Both the position numbers and the translations under genes were made by a program. A stretch of 64,000 nucleotides of DNA from Pseudalkalibacillus sp052246725 (GTDB taxonomy: Bacteria; Bacillota; Bacilli; Bacillales; Fictibacillaceae), in the NCBI GenBank assembly GCA_052246725.1, contig JBQQCL010000012.1. One strand, 5' to 3'. This document shows, in pieces, positions 32,708-42,378 of the stretch. Position 1 is the stretch's first letter; each line of letters begins with the position of its first letter. The notes under the pieces were generated by a model, which saw nothing but the letters and a program-made list of their open reading frames with translations, ran no database searches and was not told the DNA's origin.

Positions 32708-33352
32708 ATGTTCATAAAAGAAAGAACGACGAAAACACAGACCATTAAACGGAAAAATGAAACAGAATTGGATGTAAAGTTGCAATTAGGAACCGGAAAA
32801 CTTGATCTACACGATGGTACAAAGGAAATCATGGAAGGAATGTTTACGGTCTACGGGGAATCTTCTGAACCCGAAATTGAATATGACATTTCTGAAAGTG
32901 GTATCGGAAAACTTGTCGTACCTCAGAAATCTATTGCCACATGGAGTATGAAAAAGACTCAACAAGAGTGGGACATTGCATTGAATGGAGATCTGACTCT
33001 TACTCTGAAAGTAGAGCTGGGTGCCGGAAAGTCAAAACTCGGTCTTTCTAAGTTGAATTTAAAGGATCTACATATTGAATCGGGGGTAGGGGAAACAGAA
33101 ATCGACCTGGCAGGAGAATGGAAAAATAGTTTTAGAGTCAAAATTGACGCCGGTATCGGGAAAATGAAAATCCGTGTACAGAAACATGCAGGCGTGAAGA
33201 TTGATGTTGATAAAGGGATCGGCAAAGTAAAAGCGGATCATTTCATTGGTGTGGAGGACAGCTATCAAAACCAGTCGTATGAAACAGCTGATGTGAAAAT
33301 TGATATTGATCTTGATGTCGGAGTAGGAGAAGTGATTTTGGAACAAGTTTAA
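32708..33352 (+). CDS. Toast-rack (LiaF C-terminal-like) domain protein
   Basis: A 214-residue protein made of repeated beta strands with recurring G-x-G-K turns (QLGTGKLDL, ELGAGKSKLG, DAGIGKMKI, DKGIGKVKA, DVGVGEVIL). This is the right-handed beta pattern of the toast-rack/DUF2154-like domain found in LiaF and related envelope-stress proteins. It has no membrane helices, so it is a soluble variant. AAAAAGGAGC precedes ATG 32708. Confidence 0.8.
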   Translation: MFIKERTTKTQTIKRKNETELDVKLQLGTGKLDLHDGTKEIMEGMFTVYGESSEPEIEYDISESGIGKLVVPQKSIATWSMKKTQQEWDIALNGDLTLTLKVELGAGKSKLGLSKLNLKDLHIESGVGETEIDLAGEWKNSFRVKIDAGIGKMKIRVQKHAGVKIDVDKGIGKVKADHFIGVEDSYQNQSYETADVKIDIDLDVGVGEVILEQV

Positions 33353-33448
33353 AGAACCCCTCCACCCTCCTCTAATAAAAAGCTAGCAGTAACCAGAAAG
33401 GAGCGTGGAGGCACAGTGCGGTGAATGGCGAAAAAATCAAGTCAATGG

Positions 33449-33481
33449 CAAAAAGACCTATTACATTAAATGGGTCTTTTT
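33449..33481 (+). terminator. Terminator-like hairpin after the toast-rack gene
   Basis: AAAGACCTATT... pairs with ...AATGGGTCTTT, followed by TTTT. The 33353-33647 interval otherwise holds only a 14-codon frame at about 33425 and AT-rich DNA. Confidence 0.65.
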
Positions 33482-33647
33482 TCAGGTATGCCCATTCTCT
33501 ATCCGAAAATAATGGTGTTAATCAGTGCGAAATTCCCATTTAATTCAAGTAGTAAAGGTATTTTTTACCACCATATACTTCATTATTTTTCAATATTATA
33601 CAAAAATATGTCTATTTTCCCCTTTTTCTTTATTATTAAACATAATA

Positions 33648-33676
33648 TTTACAATTTTTCGTCAGATTGATACTAT
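33648..33676 (+). promoter_or_regulatory. Promoter of the first InhA protease gene
   Basis: TTTACA (33648-33653), a 17-bp spacer and TACTAT (33671-33676). The surrounding 80 bp is clearly related to the promoter of the second protease gene, including a downstream AAAAGTATTA. Confidence 0.75.
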
Positions 33677-33732
33677 TACTACAAAAGTATTAGAATATTA
33701 TATTTTAATAGTTTAGGGGAGGGCATTACCAG

Positions 33733-36129
33733 GTGAAAAAGAAGAAGATAGCATCCACGGCACTAGCAGTCATGATGGGGATCAGTACGCTTACATACGG
33801 TGCATTTTCATCACCTCAGCACGCAGAAGCTGAGCATATCAAAGAAAGCGTTTCAAAATCTTATGCAGGAGCACCGATTGATCTCGGGATTGCAAATGAT
33901 GAGAGATTAATAGAAATGCTGAAAGAAAGCGGCAAGATTTCAAAGAATGCGACACCTGCGGAAGCAGAAAAAGCATTGAAGAAATATTTGAAAGAAAGAG
34001 CAGGGAATGTAAAACATTCGCATGGCGGAGAGCTTGAAGAAGAAGCCAAAGAATCTAAAGAACAACTAAAATCACAAATGGAAAGTAACGGATTGATGTC
34101 GGGCAAAGGGAATAAAAAAGGAAAGTCAAAAGGTGAAATTGTTGATGGAGTTGAGGAAGAAGATTGGAACGGTGGAACACGTACAGATAAAGTTCTAGCT
34201 CTGTTAATTGAATATCCAGATTTCCCTGCGGAGGAAATCATTCCTGAAAGTACTGACATGTATTATGAGGATTATACAAAAGAGCATTACACGGATATGC
34301 TGTTCAGTGACGATGGTTACACTGGACCGAATGGTGAAAAACTTGTCTCTGTCAAACAATATTATGAGGAGCAATCAGGGGGAAGCTATTCGATCGAAGG
34401 TGAAGTTGCAGGATGGTATCAAGCCTCTAAACCAGCTGCAGCCTATGGTGGAAACAATGATAGTGATAACGATACCGACGCTCGTGGACTTGTAAAAGAA
34501 GCACTTATGGCAGCAGCAGCAGATCCAAACCTTGATTTGAGCCAGTATGACCAGGAAGATCGTTATGACCTTGATGGTGATGGTGAATACCGTGAGCCAG
34601 ATGGTTTGATCGACCACTTGATGATTGTCCACTCTTCTGTTGGTGAAGAAGCAGGTGGTGGACAACTAGGTGGAGATGCGATCTGGTCACACCGTTGGAA
34701 TTTGGGTGGAGTCACAGCGCTCCCAGGCACTGAAGCGGAAGTTCCATACTGGGGCGGAGCAATGGCAGCTTACGATTACACAATCGAACCTGCGGATGGC
34801 GCCGCTGGTGTATTCGCCCATGAATACGGTCATGACTTAGGGCTTCCAGATGAATACGACACGATCTATTCAGGTGCAGGAGAGCCGGTTTCTTATTGGT
34901 CAATCATGTCAAGCGGAAGCTGGGCTGGTGACATTCCTGGAACAGAACCGACTGGATTCAGCGCATGGGCTAAAGAATTCTTACATTCTTCAATGCCTGG
35001 CAGCAACTGGTTGACTGGTACCACAATCCATGCTGATGACGTGACAAGCTCAGGCACTGAAGTGTTGCTTGATGAAGCCGTAACAAAAGGTACAAACAAT
35101 GATGCAGTGCGTGTGGATCTGCCAGACAAGGTTACGGTCGTCAATACTCCTGCGAGTGGTGAATATGAGTACCATGGCGGTACAGGGGATGAAATCGACC
35201 ATAACATGGTGACAGAAGTAGATCTAACGAATGCAACGAATGCAACATTAGACTACGATGTATGGTATAACATCGAATCCAATTGGGACTTCGGAATGGT
35301 GCAAGTATCCACTGATGGTGGGGAAACTTGGAACTCACTTTCAACACCAAACACTTCATCTGATATCGTTTCAGATGGTTATCCAGCGATCAAAGAGAAT
35401 CTTCCTGGATACACTGGTTCAAGTAATGGATGGTTGCATGAGTCGGTTGATTTGAGTGAATATGCAGGACAAAAAGTGCTTATGCAGTTCCGTTATATGA
35501 CGGACTGGGGCACGAACCTTGATGGTTTATATGTGGATAATGTCAAAGTGACAGCTGACGGAAGTGAAGTCCTATCTGATGGTGCAGAAGCAGAATCAGC
35601 ATTTGATTTACATGGGTTCAAAAAGGATACAGGTACGTTCACTTCAAGCCACTATTACCTGCTTGAATGGAGATCACACAACGGTGTCGATGAAGGGCTT
35701 GCTCATATCCGACGTGGAAACAGCTTGATGAAATTCGATTCAGGGCTAGTCGTATGGTATGTTGATGATTCTTACGATAACAACTGGACGGGAGTCCATC
35801 CTGGTGAAGGATTCCTAGGAGTAGTCGATGGGGATCAAGTTGTGAACCGTTGGAGCGATGGAACTTTAGGCGCTACTCGTTACCAAATGCACGATGCAGC
35901 ATTCGGATTAGGTAAGACTGAAGATATGTTCCTTGATTACAGCGATACGTTAGGTATCACGATGAAGGACTATGCAACAGAAAGAAAGCCAGTTTTTGAT
36001 GACTCTAGCAAATACATGTCTCCAGTACTTCCAGACGCAGGACGTAACGTTCCTACTTACGGATTGAAATTCCGTGTTCTTGCAGATAGCGAAGACGGAA
36101 CAGTCGGTAAAGTAGGTATTTATAAGTAA
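33733..36129 (+). CDS. Immune inhibitor A-type secreted metalloprotease 1
   Basis: A 798-residue M6-family zinc protease. A signal peptide covers residues 1-33 (cleavage probably near QHAEA). A charged propeptide reaches about residue 130, followed by the catalytic domain with HEYGHDLGLPDEYD near residue 362. Downstream are MAM/VEG-like beta domains (YDVWYNIESNWDFGMVQVST). InhA enzymes degrade host antimicrobial peptides and matrix proteins; in a free-living Bacillus they act as general exoproteases. It starts at GTG 33733 with GGGGAGGG upstream. It is a tandem paralogue of the next gene. Confidence 0.95.
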   Translation: MKKKKIASTALAVMMGISTLTYGAFSSPQHAEAEHIKESVSKSYAGAPIDLGIANDERLIEMLKESGKISKNATPAEAEKALKKYLKERAGNVKHSHGGELEEEAKESKEQLKSQMESNGLMSGKGNKKGKSKGEIVDGVEEEDWNGGTRTDKVLALLIEYPDFPAEEIIPESTDMYYEDYTKEHYTDMLFSDDGYTGPNGEKLVSVKQYYEEQSGGSYSIEGEVAGWYQASKPAAAYGGNNDSDNDTDARGLVKEALMAAAADPNLDLSQYDQEDRYDLDGDGEYREPDGLIDHLMIVHSSVGEEAGGGQLGGDAIWSHRWNLGGVTALPGTEAEVPYWGGAMAAYDYTIEPADGAAGVFAHEYGHDLGLPDEYDTIYSGAGEPVSYWSIMSSGSWAGDIPGTEPTGFSAWAKEFLHSSMPGSNWLTGTTIHADDVTSSGTEVLLDEAVTKGTNNDAVRVDLPDKVTVVNTPASGEYEYHGGTGDEIDHNMVTEVDLTNATNATLDYDVWYNIESNWDFGMVQVSTDGGETWNSLSTPNTSSDIVSDGYPAIKENLPGYTGSSNGWLHESVDLSEYAGQKVLMQFRYMTDWGTNLDGLYVDNVKVTADGSEVLSDGAEAESAFDLHGFKKDTGTFTSSHYYLLEWRSHNGVDEGLAHIRRGNSLMKFDSGLVVWYVDDSYDNNWTGVHPGEGFLGVVDGDQVVNRWSDGTLGATRYQMHDAAFGLGKTEDMFLDYSDTLGITMKDYATERKPVFDDSSKYMSPVLPDAGRNVPTYGLKFRVLADSEDGTVGKVGIYK

Positions 36130-36156
36130 GGACGTCAACCTTTAGGAAATATATTG

Positions 36157-36203
36157 AATCCCGAATGATGGATTTTAAAACAGCCCATCATTCGGGATTT
36201 TTT
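36157..36203 (+). terminator. Terminator of protease gene 1
   Basis: AATCCCGAATGATGG and CCATCATTCGGGATT form a 15-bp stem followed by a T-run. Confidence 0.92.
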
Positions 36204-36369
36204 ATCTCTGAATGAAGACTTATCGATACAAAGGGCGTATAAGTACTGATTGAAAAAATTCATGATTAATTTCCTACAGTAAAAAGTCCTGACTATCTTG
36301 GAAACTTTGAGGATTTCCGCATGAAACCTGTCGAAAAATAACTACTTTTGCGGAAAATTATTCATAATA

Positions 36370-36398
36370 TTTACAAAATTCTACTACTTTGGTATTAT
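36370..36398 (+). promoter_or_regulatory. Promoter of the second InhA protease gene
   Basis: TTTACA (36370-36375), a 17-bp spacer and TATTAT (36393-36398). CATAATATTTACAA upstream and TAGTTTAGGG near the ribosome site are shared with the first gene. Confidence 0.75.
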
Positions 36399-36450
36399 TG
36401 TAAAAGTATTACAAGATATAAATAATTTACTAGTTTAGGGAGGGTGTTAC

Positions 36451-38856
36451 GTGAAGAAGAGTAAGGTGGTTTCAACGGCACTAGCAGTCATGATGGGGAT
36501 CAGTACGCTTACATACGGTGCATTTTCATCACCTCAGCATGCAGAAGCTGAGCATATCAAAGAAAGCATTTCAAAGTCTTATGCAGGAGCACCGATCGAT
36601 CTCGGTATTGCAAATGATGAAAAGTTGATCGAAATGCTGAAAAAAGAGGGGAAGATCTCTAAAGATGCAACTGCATCCGAAGCAGAGAAAGCTCTTAAAA
36701 AGTATTTGAAAAAACGATCTGCAAATGCTGAGCATGCACATGATGAAGGTGAACTTCATGATGAAGCACAGGAATCTAAAGCGAAATTGGAAAAAGAAAT
36801 GAAAAACAACGGGTTAACATCCGGAAAAGGTAATAAATTAGGACAAGCAAAAAAGAATAAAGTGGATGGTGTAGAAGAAGAGGCCTGGAATGGGGAAATG
36901 AGAACGGATAAAGTTTTGGCGATATTGATTGACTATCCAGACAAACCACATAATTCGATGACAGCTGATGAGACAGACATGTACTATGATGGTGACGATG
37001 CCTATTCTCGTGAACATTATCAAGACATGCTCTTCGGTACAGGTGGTTGGACTGGTCCAGACGGAAAAACCTATGTGTCTATGAAACAATATTATGAGCA
37101 GCAGTCAGGTGGAAGCTACTCTGTAGAAGGTGATGTTGCTGGGTGGTACACAGCTAGTGGAAATGCAGCAGATTATGGAGCAAATGTTCCTGCTCCGGAC
37201 GGTAACGATAAAGATGCTCGAGGCTTAGTTAAAGAAGCATTGGCTGCAGCAGCTGCAGATCCGAATGTGAATCTAGCAGACTATGACCAATGGGATCGTT
37301 ATGACCTAGATGGGGATGGAAACTATCTTGAGGCAGACGGTCTTGTCGACCATTTGATGATTATCCACTCTGGTGTAGGTGAAGAAGCAGGTGGAGGGTC
37401 TCTCGGATCTGATGCAATTTGGTCACACCGTTGGAACCTAGGCGGTATCTTCCCGATTCCTGGAGCCCCTGAACCAGAAGTTGATTATTGGGGAGTAGGT
37501 ACCATGTATGCGTATGATTATACAATCGAGCCTGAAGATGGTGCAGTCGGAGTTATGGCCCACGAATTCGGACATGATCTGGGTCTTCCGGATGAGTATG
37601 ACACTCAATATACTGGTGCTGGTGAAGCTGTAGCTTACTGGTCAATCATGGCTAGTGGAAGCTGGGCAGGAGATATTCCTGGAACGATGCCGACAGGATT
37701 CAGCCCTTATATGAAGGAAATGCTTCAAGCATCAGCAGTTGTGGACAACCAAGGTACTCAAGGAAACTGGCAAACTGGTACTGAATTAGATGTAATGGAT
37801 GTAAATAATAACGGTGTGGAAGTTCTGCTTGATGAAGCGGTAACGAAAGGTACGAACAATGACGTTGTCAAAGTTACTCTTCCACAAAAAGAGACCATCA
37901 TCAATGAACCTGCTAGTGGGGAGTCTGAGTATTTCTCTGGAAGTGCTGATAACTTGCACAATGTACTAAGCGCTTCAGTAGACCTTACAAACGCAAATTC
38001 TGCACAGTTCAATTTCAAAGCATGGTATGACATTGAAGTAGATTGGGATTATGCTTATGTAACCGTTGATGGAGAGCCGATTCCAAGTGATATTACAACT
38101 AATGCTAATCCACATGGAAGTAACTTGGGCAATGGTATCACTGGTTTTTCCGATGGTTGGATCGATGCTTCGTTTGACCTAACTGGCTATGTTGGGGAAA
38201 AAGTTGAAGTAGCCATTGAGTATGTAACCGATGCAGCCGTATCGAATCCTGGTTTATATGCTGATGATCTTTCAATCGTAGTAGATGGAGAAGAAGTATT
38301 GTTCGATGATGCTGAAGCAGAGCCAAAAGTTAATCTTGATGGCTTCACAATAAATGATGGAATCAAGCGTTCTGATCACTACTACTTGTTAGAATGGCGC
38401 AGCCACAACAGGGTGGATGAAGGTTTGACAAATATCCGACGTGGAGCAAGCCTGATGACTTACGATGATGGATTGGTCGTCTGGTATGTTGATAAGCAAT
38501 ACAGCGAAAACTGGACAGGTGACCATCCTGGCGAAGGGTTTGTCGGAGTCGTTGATGCAGACCAACACACCAACTATTGGAGCGATGGAGCAGTGGGATC
38601 GACGCGCTATCAAATCCATGATGCTGCATTTAGCTTGAATAAGAGCGGAAAAATGTTCCTTGATTACACAGATCTTTTAGGTATCACAATGAAAGACAAT
38701 CATACAAAACGTAACCCTTTATTCGATGACAGCCAAAACTACCTGAACCCAGGATTAGTAGACGCTGGACGTAATGTACCTAACTACGGATTGAAGTTCC
38801 GTGTTGTCGGACAAAGTGAAGATGGAACAGTCGGAAAAGTATTGATCCACAAGTAA
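36451..38856 (+). CDS. Immune inhibitor A-type secreted metalloprotease 2
   Basis: An 801-residue paralogue of the preceding gene with the same order: signal peptide, charged propeptide, catalytic domain with HEFGHDLGLPDEYD near residue 371, and C-terminal beta domains. About the first 45 codons are nearly identical in DNA to gene 1, whereas the middle and C-terminal domains have diverged (for example AWYDIEVDWDYAYVTVDG against YDVWYNIESNWDFG). It starts at GTG 36451 behind GGGAGGG and has its own promoter and terminator, so the two are separate transcription units. Confidence 0.95.
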   Translation: MKKSKVVSTALAVMMGISTLTYGAFSSPQHAEAEHIKESISKSYAGAPIDLGIANDEKLIEMLKKEGKISKDATASEAEKALKKYLKKRSANAEHAHDEGELHDEAQESKAKLEKEMKNNGLTSGKGNKLGQAKKNKVDGVEEEAWNGEMRTDKVLAILIDYPDKPHNSMTADETDMYYDGDDAYSREHYQDMLFGTGGWTGPDGKTYVSMKQYYEQQSGGSYSVEGDVAGWYTASGNAADYGANVPAPDGNDKDARGLVKEALAAAAADPNVNLADYDQWDRYDLDGDGNYLEADGLVDHLMIIHSGVGEEAGGGSLGSDAIWSHRWNLGGIFPIPGAPEPEVDYWGVGTMYAYDYTIEPEDGAVGVMAHEFGHDLGLPDEYDTQYTGAGEAVAYWSIMASGSWAGDIPGTMPTGFSPYMKEMLQASAVVDNQGTQGNWQTGTELDVMDVNNNGVEVLLDEAVTKGTNNDVVKVTLPQKETIINEPASGESEYFSGSADNLHNVLSASVDLTNANSAQFNFKAWYDIEVDWDYAYVTVDGEPIPSDITTNANPHGSNLGNGITGFSDGWIDASFDLTGYVGEKVEVAIEYVTDAAVSNPGLYADDLSIVVDGEEVLFDDAEAEPKVNLDGFTINDGIKRSDHYYLLEWRSHNRVDEGLTNIRRGASLMTYDDGLVVWYVDKQYSENWTGDHPGEGFVGVVDADQHTNYWSDGAVGSTRYQIHDAAFSLNKSGKMFLDYTDLLGITMKDNHTKRNPLFDDSQNYLNPGLVDAGRNVPNYGLKFRVVGQSEDGTVGKVLIHK

Positions 38857-38867
38857 AACTAGTGAAT

Positions 38868-38900
38868 AAAACCAGTCTCGGGGAATTCGAGGCTGGTTTT
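38868..38900 (+). terminator. Terminator of protease gene 2
   Basis: AAAACCAGTCTCG pairs with CGAGGCTGGTTTT (one wobble) and runs into T residues. Confidence 0.9.
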
Positions 38901-38978
38901 TCTTATTTATCACTTCCTTTTTTCTACCAATCTGGTATGATAGGAAAATATTACATGGGAGGGGGAGTGAGAGAGGCT

Positions 38979-39959
38979 ATGAGAATTCCAAACAAACTAC
39001 AGGCTGGCGATGAGGTGAGGGTGGTTGCCCCTTCTACCAGCATGAGGATCAACCAGAAGGAAAACGCACGACATTCCATTGAGAGATTAGAAGAAATGGG
39101 GCTGCGCGTCACGTTAGGGAAGCATGTCAATGAATCAGATGAATTCACATCATCAAGCATCCAATCAAGAGTGGAGGATCTCCATGATGCTTTCCAGGAT
39201 TCAAATGTGAAAGCGATCCTGACATTCCTTGGTGGTTATAATGTGAACCAAATCCTCCGTTATTTGGATTATGATTTGATCCGTAACAATCCGAAAAACC
39301 TTTGTGGATACTCTGATATCACTGCACTAGGAACGGCAATCTATACACAATCCGATCTGGTCACCTATTCGGGTCCGCATTTTTCAACATTCGGAATGAA
39401 AAAAGGTCTAGAGTATACGGAAGATCTATTCAAAAAGTGTTTGTTTGCAGAAGCGCCGTATGAGATCTATCCAGCAGATTATTGGAGTGATGATCCCTGG
39501 TTTAGAGATCAGGAGAATCGTACGTTCAATGAGCAAGGTCCATTTGATGTGCTGCAGGAGGGTGAAGCGGAAGGGACAATCATTGGCGGAAACCTTTGTA
39601 CGTTGAACCTTTTGCAGGGAACGGAGTACATGCCTTCTCTAAAAGATAAGATTCTTTTCATTGAAGATGATTACTTGACTGAGGATCTGATTTTCGATCG
39701 TGATTTGCAGTCATTGCTGCACTTACCTGATGCGGATAAGATCAAAGCTCTCGTCATTGGCAGGTTCCAGCCGCAATCTGACATTTCAGATGAAACGCTG
39801 CGCCTTATCATCGAACGTAAAGCCGAGCTGAAAAGAATTCCGATTATATCGAATGTCAACTTCGGCCATACGCAACCAGTCTCGATTTTCCCGATCGGTG
39901 GGAAAGCTAGAATCATAGCAAACGGCCAAGAGTCTAAAATCGAAATACTGGAGCACTAA
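38979..39959 (+). CDS. S66-family serine peptidase (LD-carboxypeptidase/MccF-like)
   Basis: A 326-residue peptidase. Family features are RVVAPSTSM at the start, GGYNVNQILRYLDYDLIRNN, the nucleophile Ser in LCGYSDITAL, the GGNLCTLNLLQGTEY region with the Glu relay, and the His in NFGHTQPV. Members cut LD-peptides in wall turnover or inactivate microcin C-like compounds; the MccF branch seems closer, but I cannot prove it. ATG 38979 is preceded by AGAGAGG; GTG 38967 with GGGAGGGG is an alternative. The acetyltransferase gene follows after 2 bp. Confidence 0.88.
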   Translation: MRIPNKLQAGDEVRVVAPSTSMRINQKENARHSIERLEEMGLRVTLGKHVNESDEFTSSSIQSRVEDLHDAFQDSNVKAILTFLGGYNVNQILRYLDYDLIRNNPKNLCGYSDITALGTAIYTQSDLVTYSGPHFSTFGMKKGLEYTEDLFKKCLFAEAPYEIYPADYWSDDPWFRDQENRTFNEQGPFDVLQEGEAEGTIIGGNLCTLNLLQGTEYMPSLKDKILFIEDDYLTEDLIFDRDLQSLLHLPDADKIKALVIGRFQPQSDISDETLRLIIERKAELKRIPIISNVNFGHTQPVSIFPIGGKARIIANGQESKIEILEH

Positions 39960-39961
39960 TC

Positions 39962-40396
39962 ATGGACATTCGGATTTTAACCAGTATGCCTGAGGAAAAA
40001 ACACTTGATCAAATATGTGCGTTACACAATCTGGTGTTCAGCTCGACAAAAGGCTTTCTCGAAGAACTGCAGACAAAGCACCGTTTCTGCATGTTAGCAG
40101 CTTATGACAAGGGAACACCTATCGGGTATAAAATCGGGTACGAACGGAAGGCAAATCATTTTTACAGCTGGTTAGGGGGAGTCCATCCTGATCATAGAGG
40201 TAAAGGTGTAGGCGAGGAACTTCTCATCCGTCAACATGACTGGTGTCGGACGAACGGGTATCAGACGATCCGGACACATACGAAAAACAAGTGGCGGAGC
40301 ATGTTGATTCTGAATATCAAAAACGGATTTGATATCATCGGAACATTCACTGATAAAAGCGGTGAACCGAAAATCATCCTTGAGAAGCACTTGTGA
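39962..40396 (+). CDS. GNAT acetyltransferase
   Basis: A 144-residue GNAT protein. The acetyl-CoA loop is seen as GGVHPDHRGKGVGEELL (about residues 73-89), with the C-terminal NGF/GTF strand typical of the fold. It begins 2 bp after the S66 peptidase stop, and GGAG lies inside that gene's last codons, so the two are coupled. MccF-type peptidases and acetyltransferases can both detoxify microcin-like compounds, so a shared role is possible but not shown. Confidence 0.85.
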   Translation: MDIRILTSMPEEKTLDQICALHNLVFSSTKGFLEELQTKHRFCMLAAYDKGTPIGYKIGYERKANHFYSWLGGVHPDHRGKGVGEELLIRQHDWCRTNGYQTIRTHTKNKWRSMLILNIKNGFDIIGTFTDKSGEPKIILEKHL

Positions 40397-40418
40397 CTAT
40401 GAGAGAATACTTTTTACG

Positions 40419-40558
40419 AATTAGAGGACATCAGTTCCGTTATTTGCCTGAAACACGGGTGGATTTCTCCGTATTACAGCAGATAAGGTCTCTCATGTCC
40501 TCTAATTTTATACAACATAGGGTTATCAGCCCGATAAGGTCTCTGGTGTCCTCTAAAT
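40419..40558. repeat. 51-bp-period GGACA/TGTCC repeats, locus A
   Basis: AATTAGAGGACATCAG at 40419 is followed by two inverted units (ATAAGGTCTCT...TGTCCTCTAA) at 40482 and 40533, 51 bp apart. The set fills the gap between convergent genes and could fold into long hairpins. Confidence 0.75.
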
Positions 40559-40574
40559 GTAGGAAAATGGTTTT

Positions 40575-41708
40575 TCAGCCATTGGTTTTACTAATATTTG
40601 ATTTTTTCAATGTGAAGTCTTCTTCTGGATAATATGCGTTTTTTACAAGAATGTTAGGCCCGAGGCATTGGACGGCTGGGCAGTAGCAATTGACGGTTTG
40701 AGCCAACCTGCTTTTCATCCATCGGTCATACATATCTTGTAAGCGATCCCACTGAATATTTCCGAGTGGAGGTGCATCGCCAAAATCAGTGACGATCACA
40801 CTTCCGTCGAAAATGTTGACATTCAGACGGGAGCGTCCGTCGGGGTCATTCCTGATAGTGACATTCTTTTCGTTGTATAACCGTCTCAGAAGAAGCAAGT
40901 CCTCTTCCTTATCACTACACGCGTAAAAAGGGAGGGTTCCGAACAGCATCCACGTGTTACGGTCGCGAGAATCCAGCAATCGATGGATGCCTTCACGAAT
41001 CTCAGGGAGCGTCGCAGGCTCTAAGCCGCTCGCGAAATCACTAGGGTACATAGGGTGGACTTCATGTCTCTGACAGCCCATGGCAACAATCTGTTCATGA
41101 ATCGCTTCGAGATGGGGCAAAGTCCGTTTGTTCAGCATTGTTTCCGCAGAGACAATCACCCCTTCACTTGTGAGAGCTTTCGCATTTTCTATCATCCGAT
41201 GGAAGTACTTCTCCCGTTGGGTATCAGTAGGTTTTTTCTCCATCATTGCAAATCCGATTTCGTTAAAATCCTCAATCGAACCATAGTTGTGAGAAATATG
41301 TAGAACATCTAAATAATGTGTAATTAGTTCATAGCGTTTCAAATCAAGTGTAAGATTCGAATTGATCTGGGTCCTGACACCTCTTTCATGCGCATAACGG
41401 AGTAATGGAACGACATGATTTTTAACAGATTTCATGGAGAGCATTGGTTCGCCGCCCGTAATGCTGATCGAACGAAGGTGAGGGATTTCTTCAAGACGAC
41501 GTAGCATCAAATCGACTGGAAGTGCATCCGGGTCTTTCGGCTGCAATGTATAGCCTACTGCGCAATGTTCACAACGCATGTTACAGATCGTTGTTGTCGT
41601 GAATTCGATATTGCTCAACACCATCTGTCCGTGTTCAGTGACATCCAGATAAGCCTCCCATGGATCATTTTCCGGTGTGATTCTTGGTGAAGATGTTTCT
41701 TTTATCAT
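40575..41708 (-). CDS. yfkAB: Radical SAM protein YfkAB
   Basis: A 377-residue radical SAM enzyme. The cluster motif is CNMRCEHCAVG near residue 43 (CxxxCxxC), followed by SITGGEPMLS. The C-terminus has the CYCPAVQC motif (CxCxxxxC) that defines the YfkAB group, probably holding a second cluster. The substrate is unknown; family members are widespread in Bacillus. AAAGGAG precedes the ATG at 41708. Confidence 0.9.
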   Translation of the reverse strand: MIKETSSPRITPENDPWEAYLDVTEHGQMVLSNIEFTTTTICNMRCEHCAVGYTLQPKDPDALPVDLMLRRLEEIPHLRSISITGGEPMLSMKSVKNHVVPLLRYAHERGVRTQINSNLTLDLKRYELITHYLDVLHISHNYGSIEDFNEIGFAMMEKKPTDTQREKYFHRMIENAKALTSEGVIVSAETMLNKRTLPHLEAIHEQIVAMGCQRHEVHPMYPSDFASGLEPATLPEIREGIHRLLDSRDRNTWMLFGTLPFYACSDKEEDLLLLRRLYNEKNVTIRNDPDGRSRLNVNIFDGSVIVTDFGDAPPLGNIQWDRLQDMYDRWMKSRLAQTVNCYCPAVQCLGPNILVKNAYYPEEDFTLKKSNISKTNG

Positions 41709-41788
41709 GAAAAGAACTCCTTTGATGAGGTAATTCTCTACCCACTATACCATGAATATTTTTCAGAAATGGCGGTTGCGCAATATTC

Positions 41789-42253
41789 TTATAATTTCTT
41801 TGACATGACGATACTGTTTTCTTCATAACCGAGTTTTTTGTAAAGTGCAATAGCACCGTTATTTTGACCGAATACGTGTAGCCCGACATTATTTGCTCCT
41901 AAATCCTTCGCTTTATTATGCAGTTCATCTAATGTTTGAGTTCCATAACCCATCCTCCGCTTATCTGGATCCATCCAAATTTCATAGATGAAGATCTGTC
42001 GCTCCTGTTCTTTGTAGTTATACCAGATCATCCCGACATTTTCATTTGTCTCATCATCTACGACATGAAGGATATATTGATTTTCCGTATTTAATCCATC
42101 CTTTAATAACTCTTCGAATTGTTTCGTTGCATTTTCAGTTGCCTTCTCGATCGGCATATCGTAATTCTTGCTCATGTTGTCGATATACTCATTGAGTGAA
42201 CGGTCGCGAAAGGCTTGAAACTCCTGATTTGTCATTTGTTGAAATCGAATCAT
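41789..42253 (-). CDS. GNAT acetyltransferase
   Basis: A 154-residue GNAT enzyme with an N-terminal helical segment (SLNEYIDNMSKNYDMP) typical of one Bacillus subgroup. The acetyl-CoA loop is DPDKRRMGYGTQTL (about residues 96-109) and the NNGAIALYKKLGYEE motif closes the fold. AAAGGAGG lies upstream of the start. The substrate is unknown. Confidence 0.87.
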   Translation of the reverse strand: MIRFQQMTNQEFQAFRDRSLNEYIDNMSKNYDMPIEKATENATKQFEELLKDGLNTENQYILHVVDDETNENVGMIWYNYKEQERQIFIYEIWMDPDKRRMGYGTQTLDELHNKAKDLGANNVGLHVFGQNNGAIALYKKLGYEENSIVMSKKL

Positions 42254-42378
42254 GGCGACAACCTCCTTTCACACCATATTACCATATTGTGTGAATTAGA
42301 GAGGAGATGCTGAAGCGTCTTATTCGTGTAACGCGGTTGAATTGTGTAATAATAATGAAAAAAGGAGGAGGATATGGA

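Noticed and set aside
33425..33467. 14-codon frame before the first protease gene
   Set aside because: It is very short and its end lies in a terminator stem; there is no evidence for translation beyond a GGAGG further upstream.
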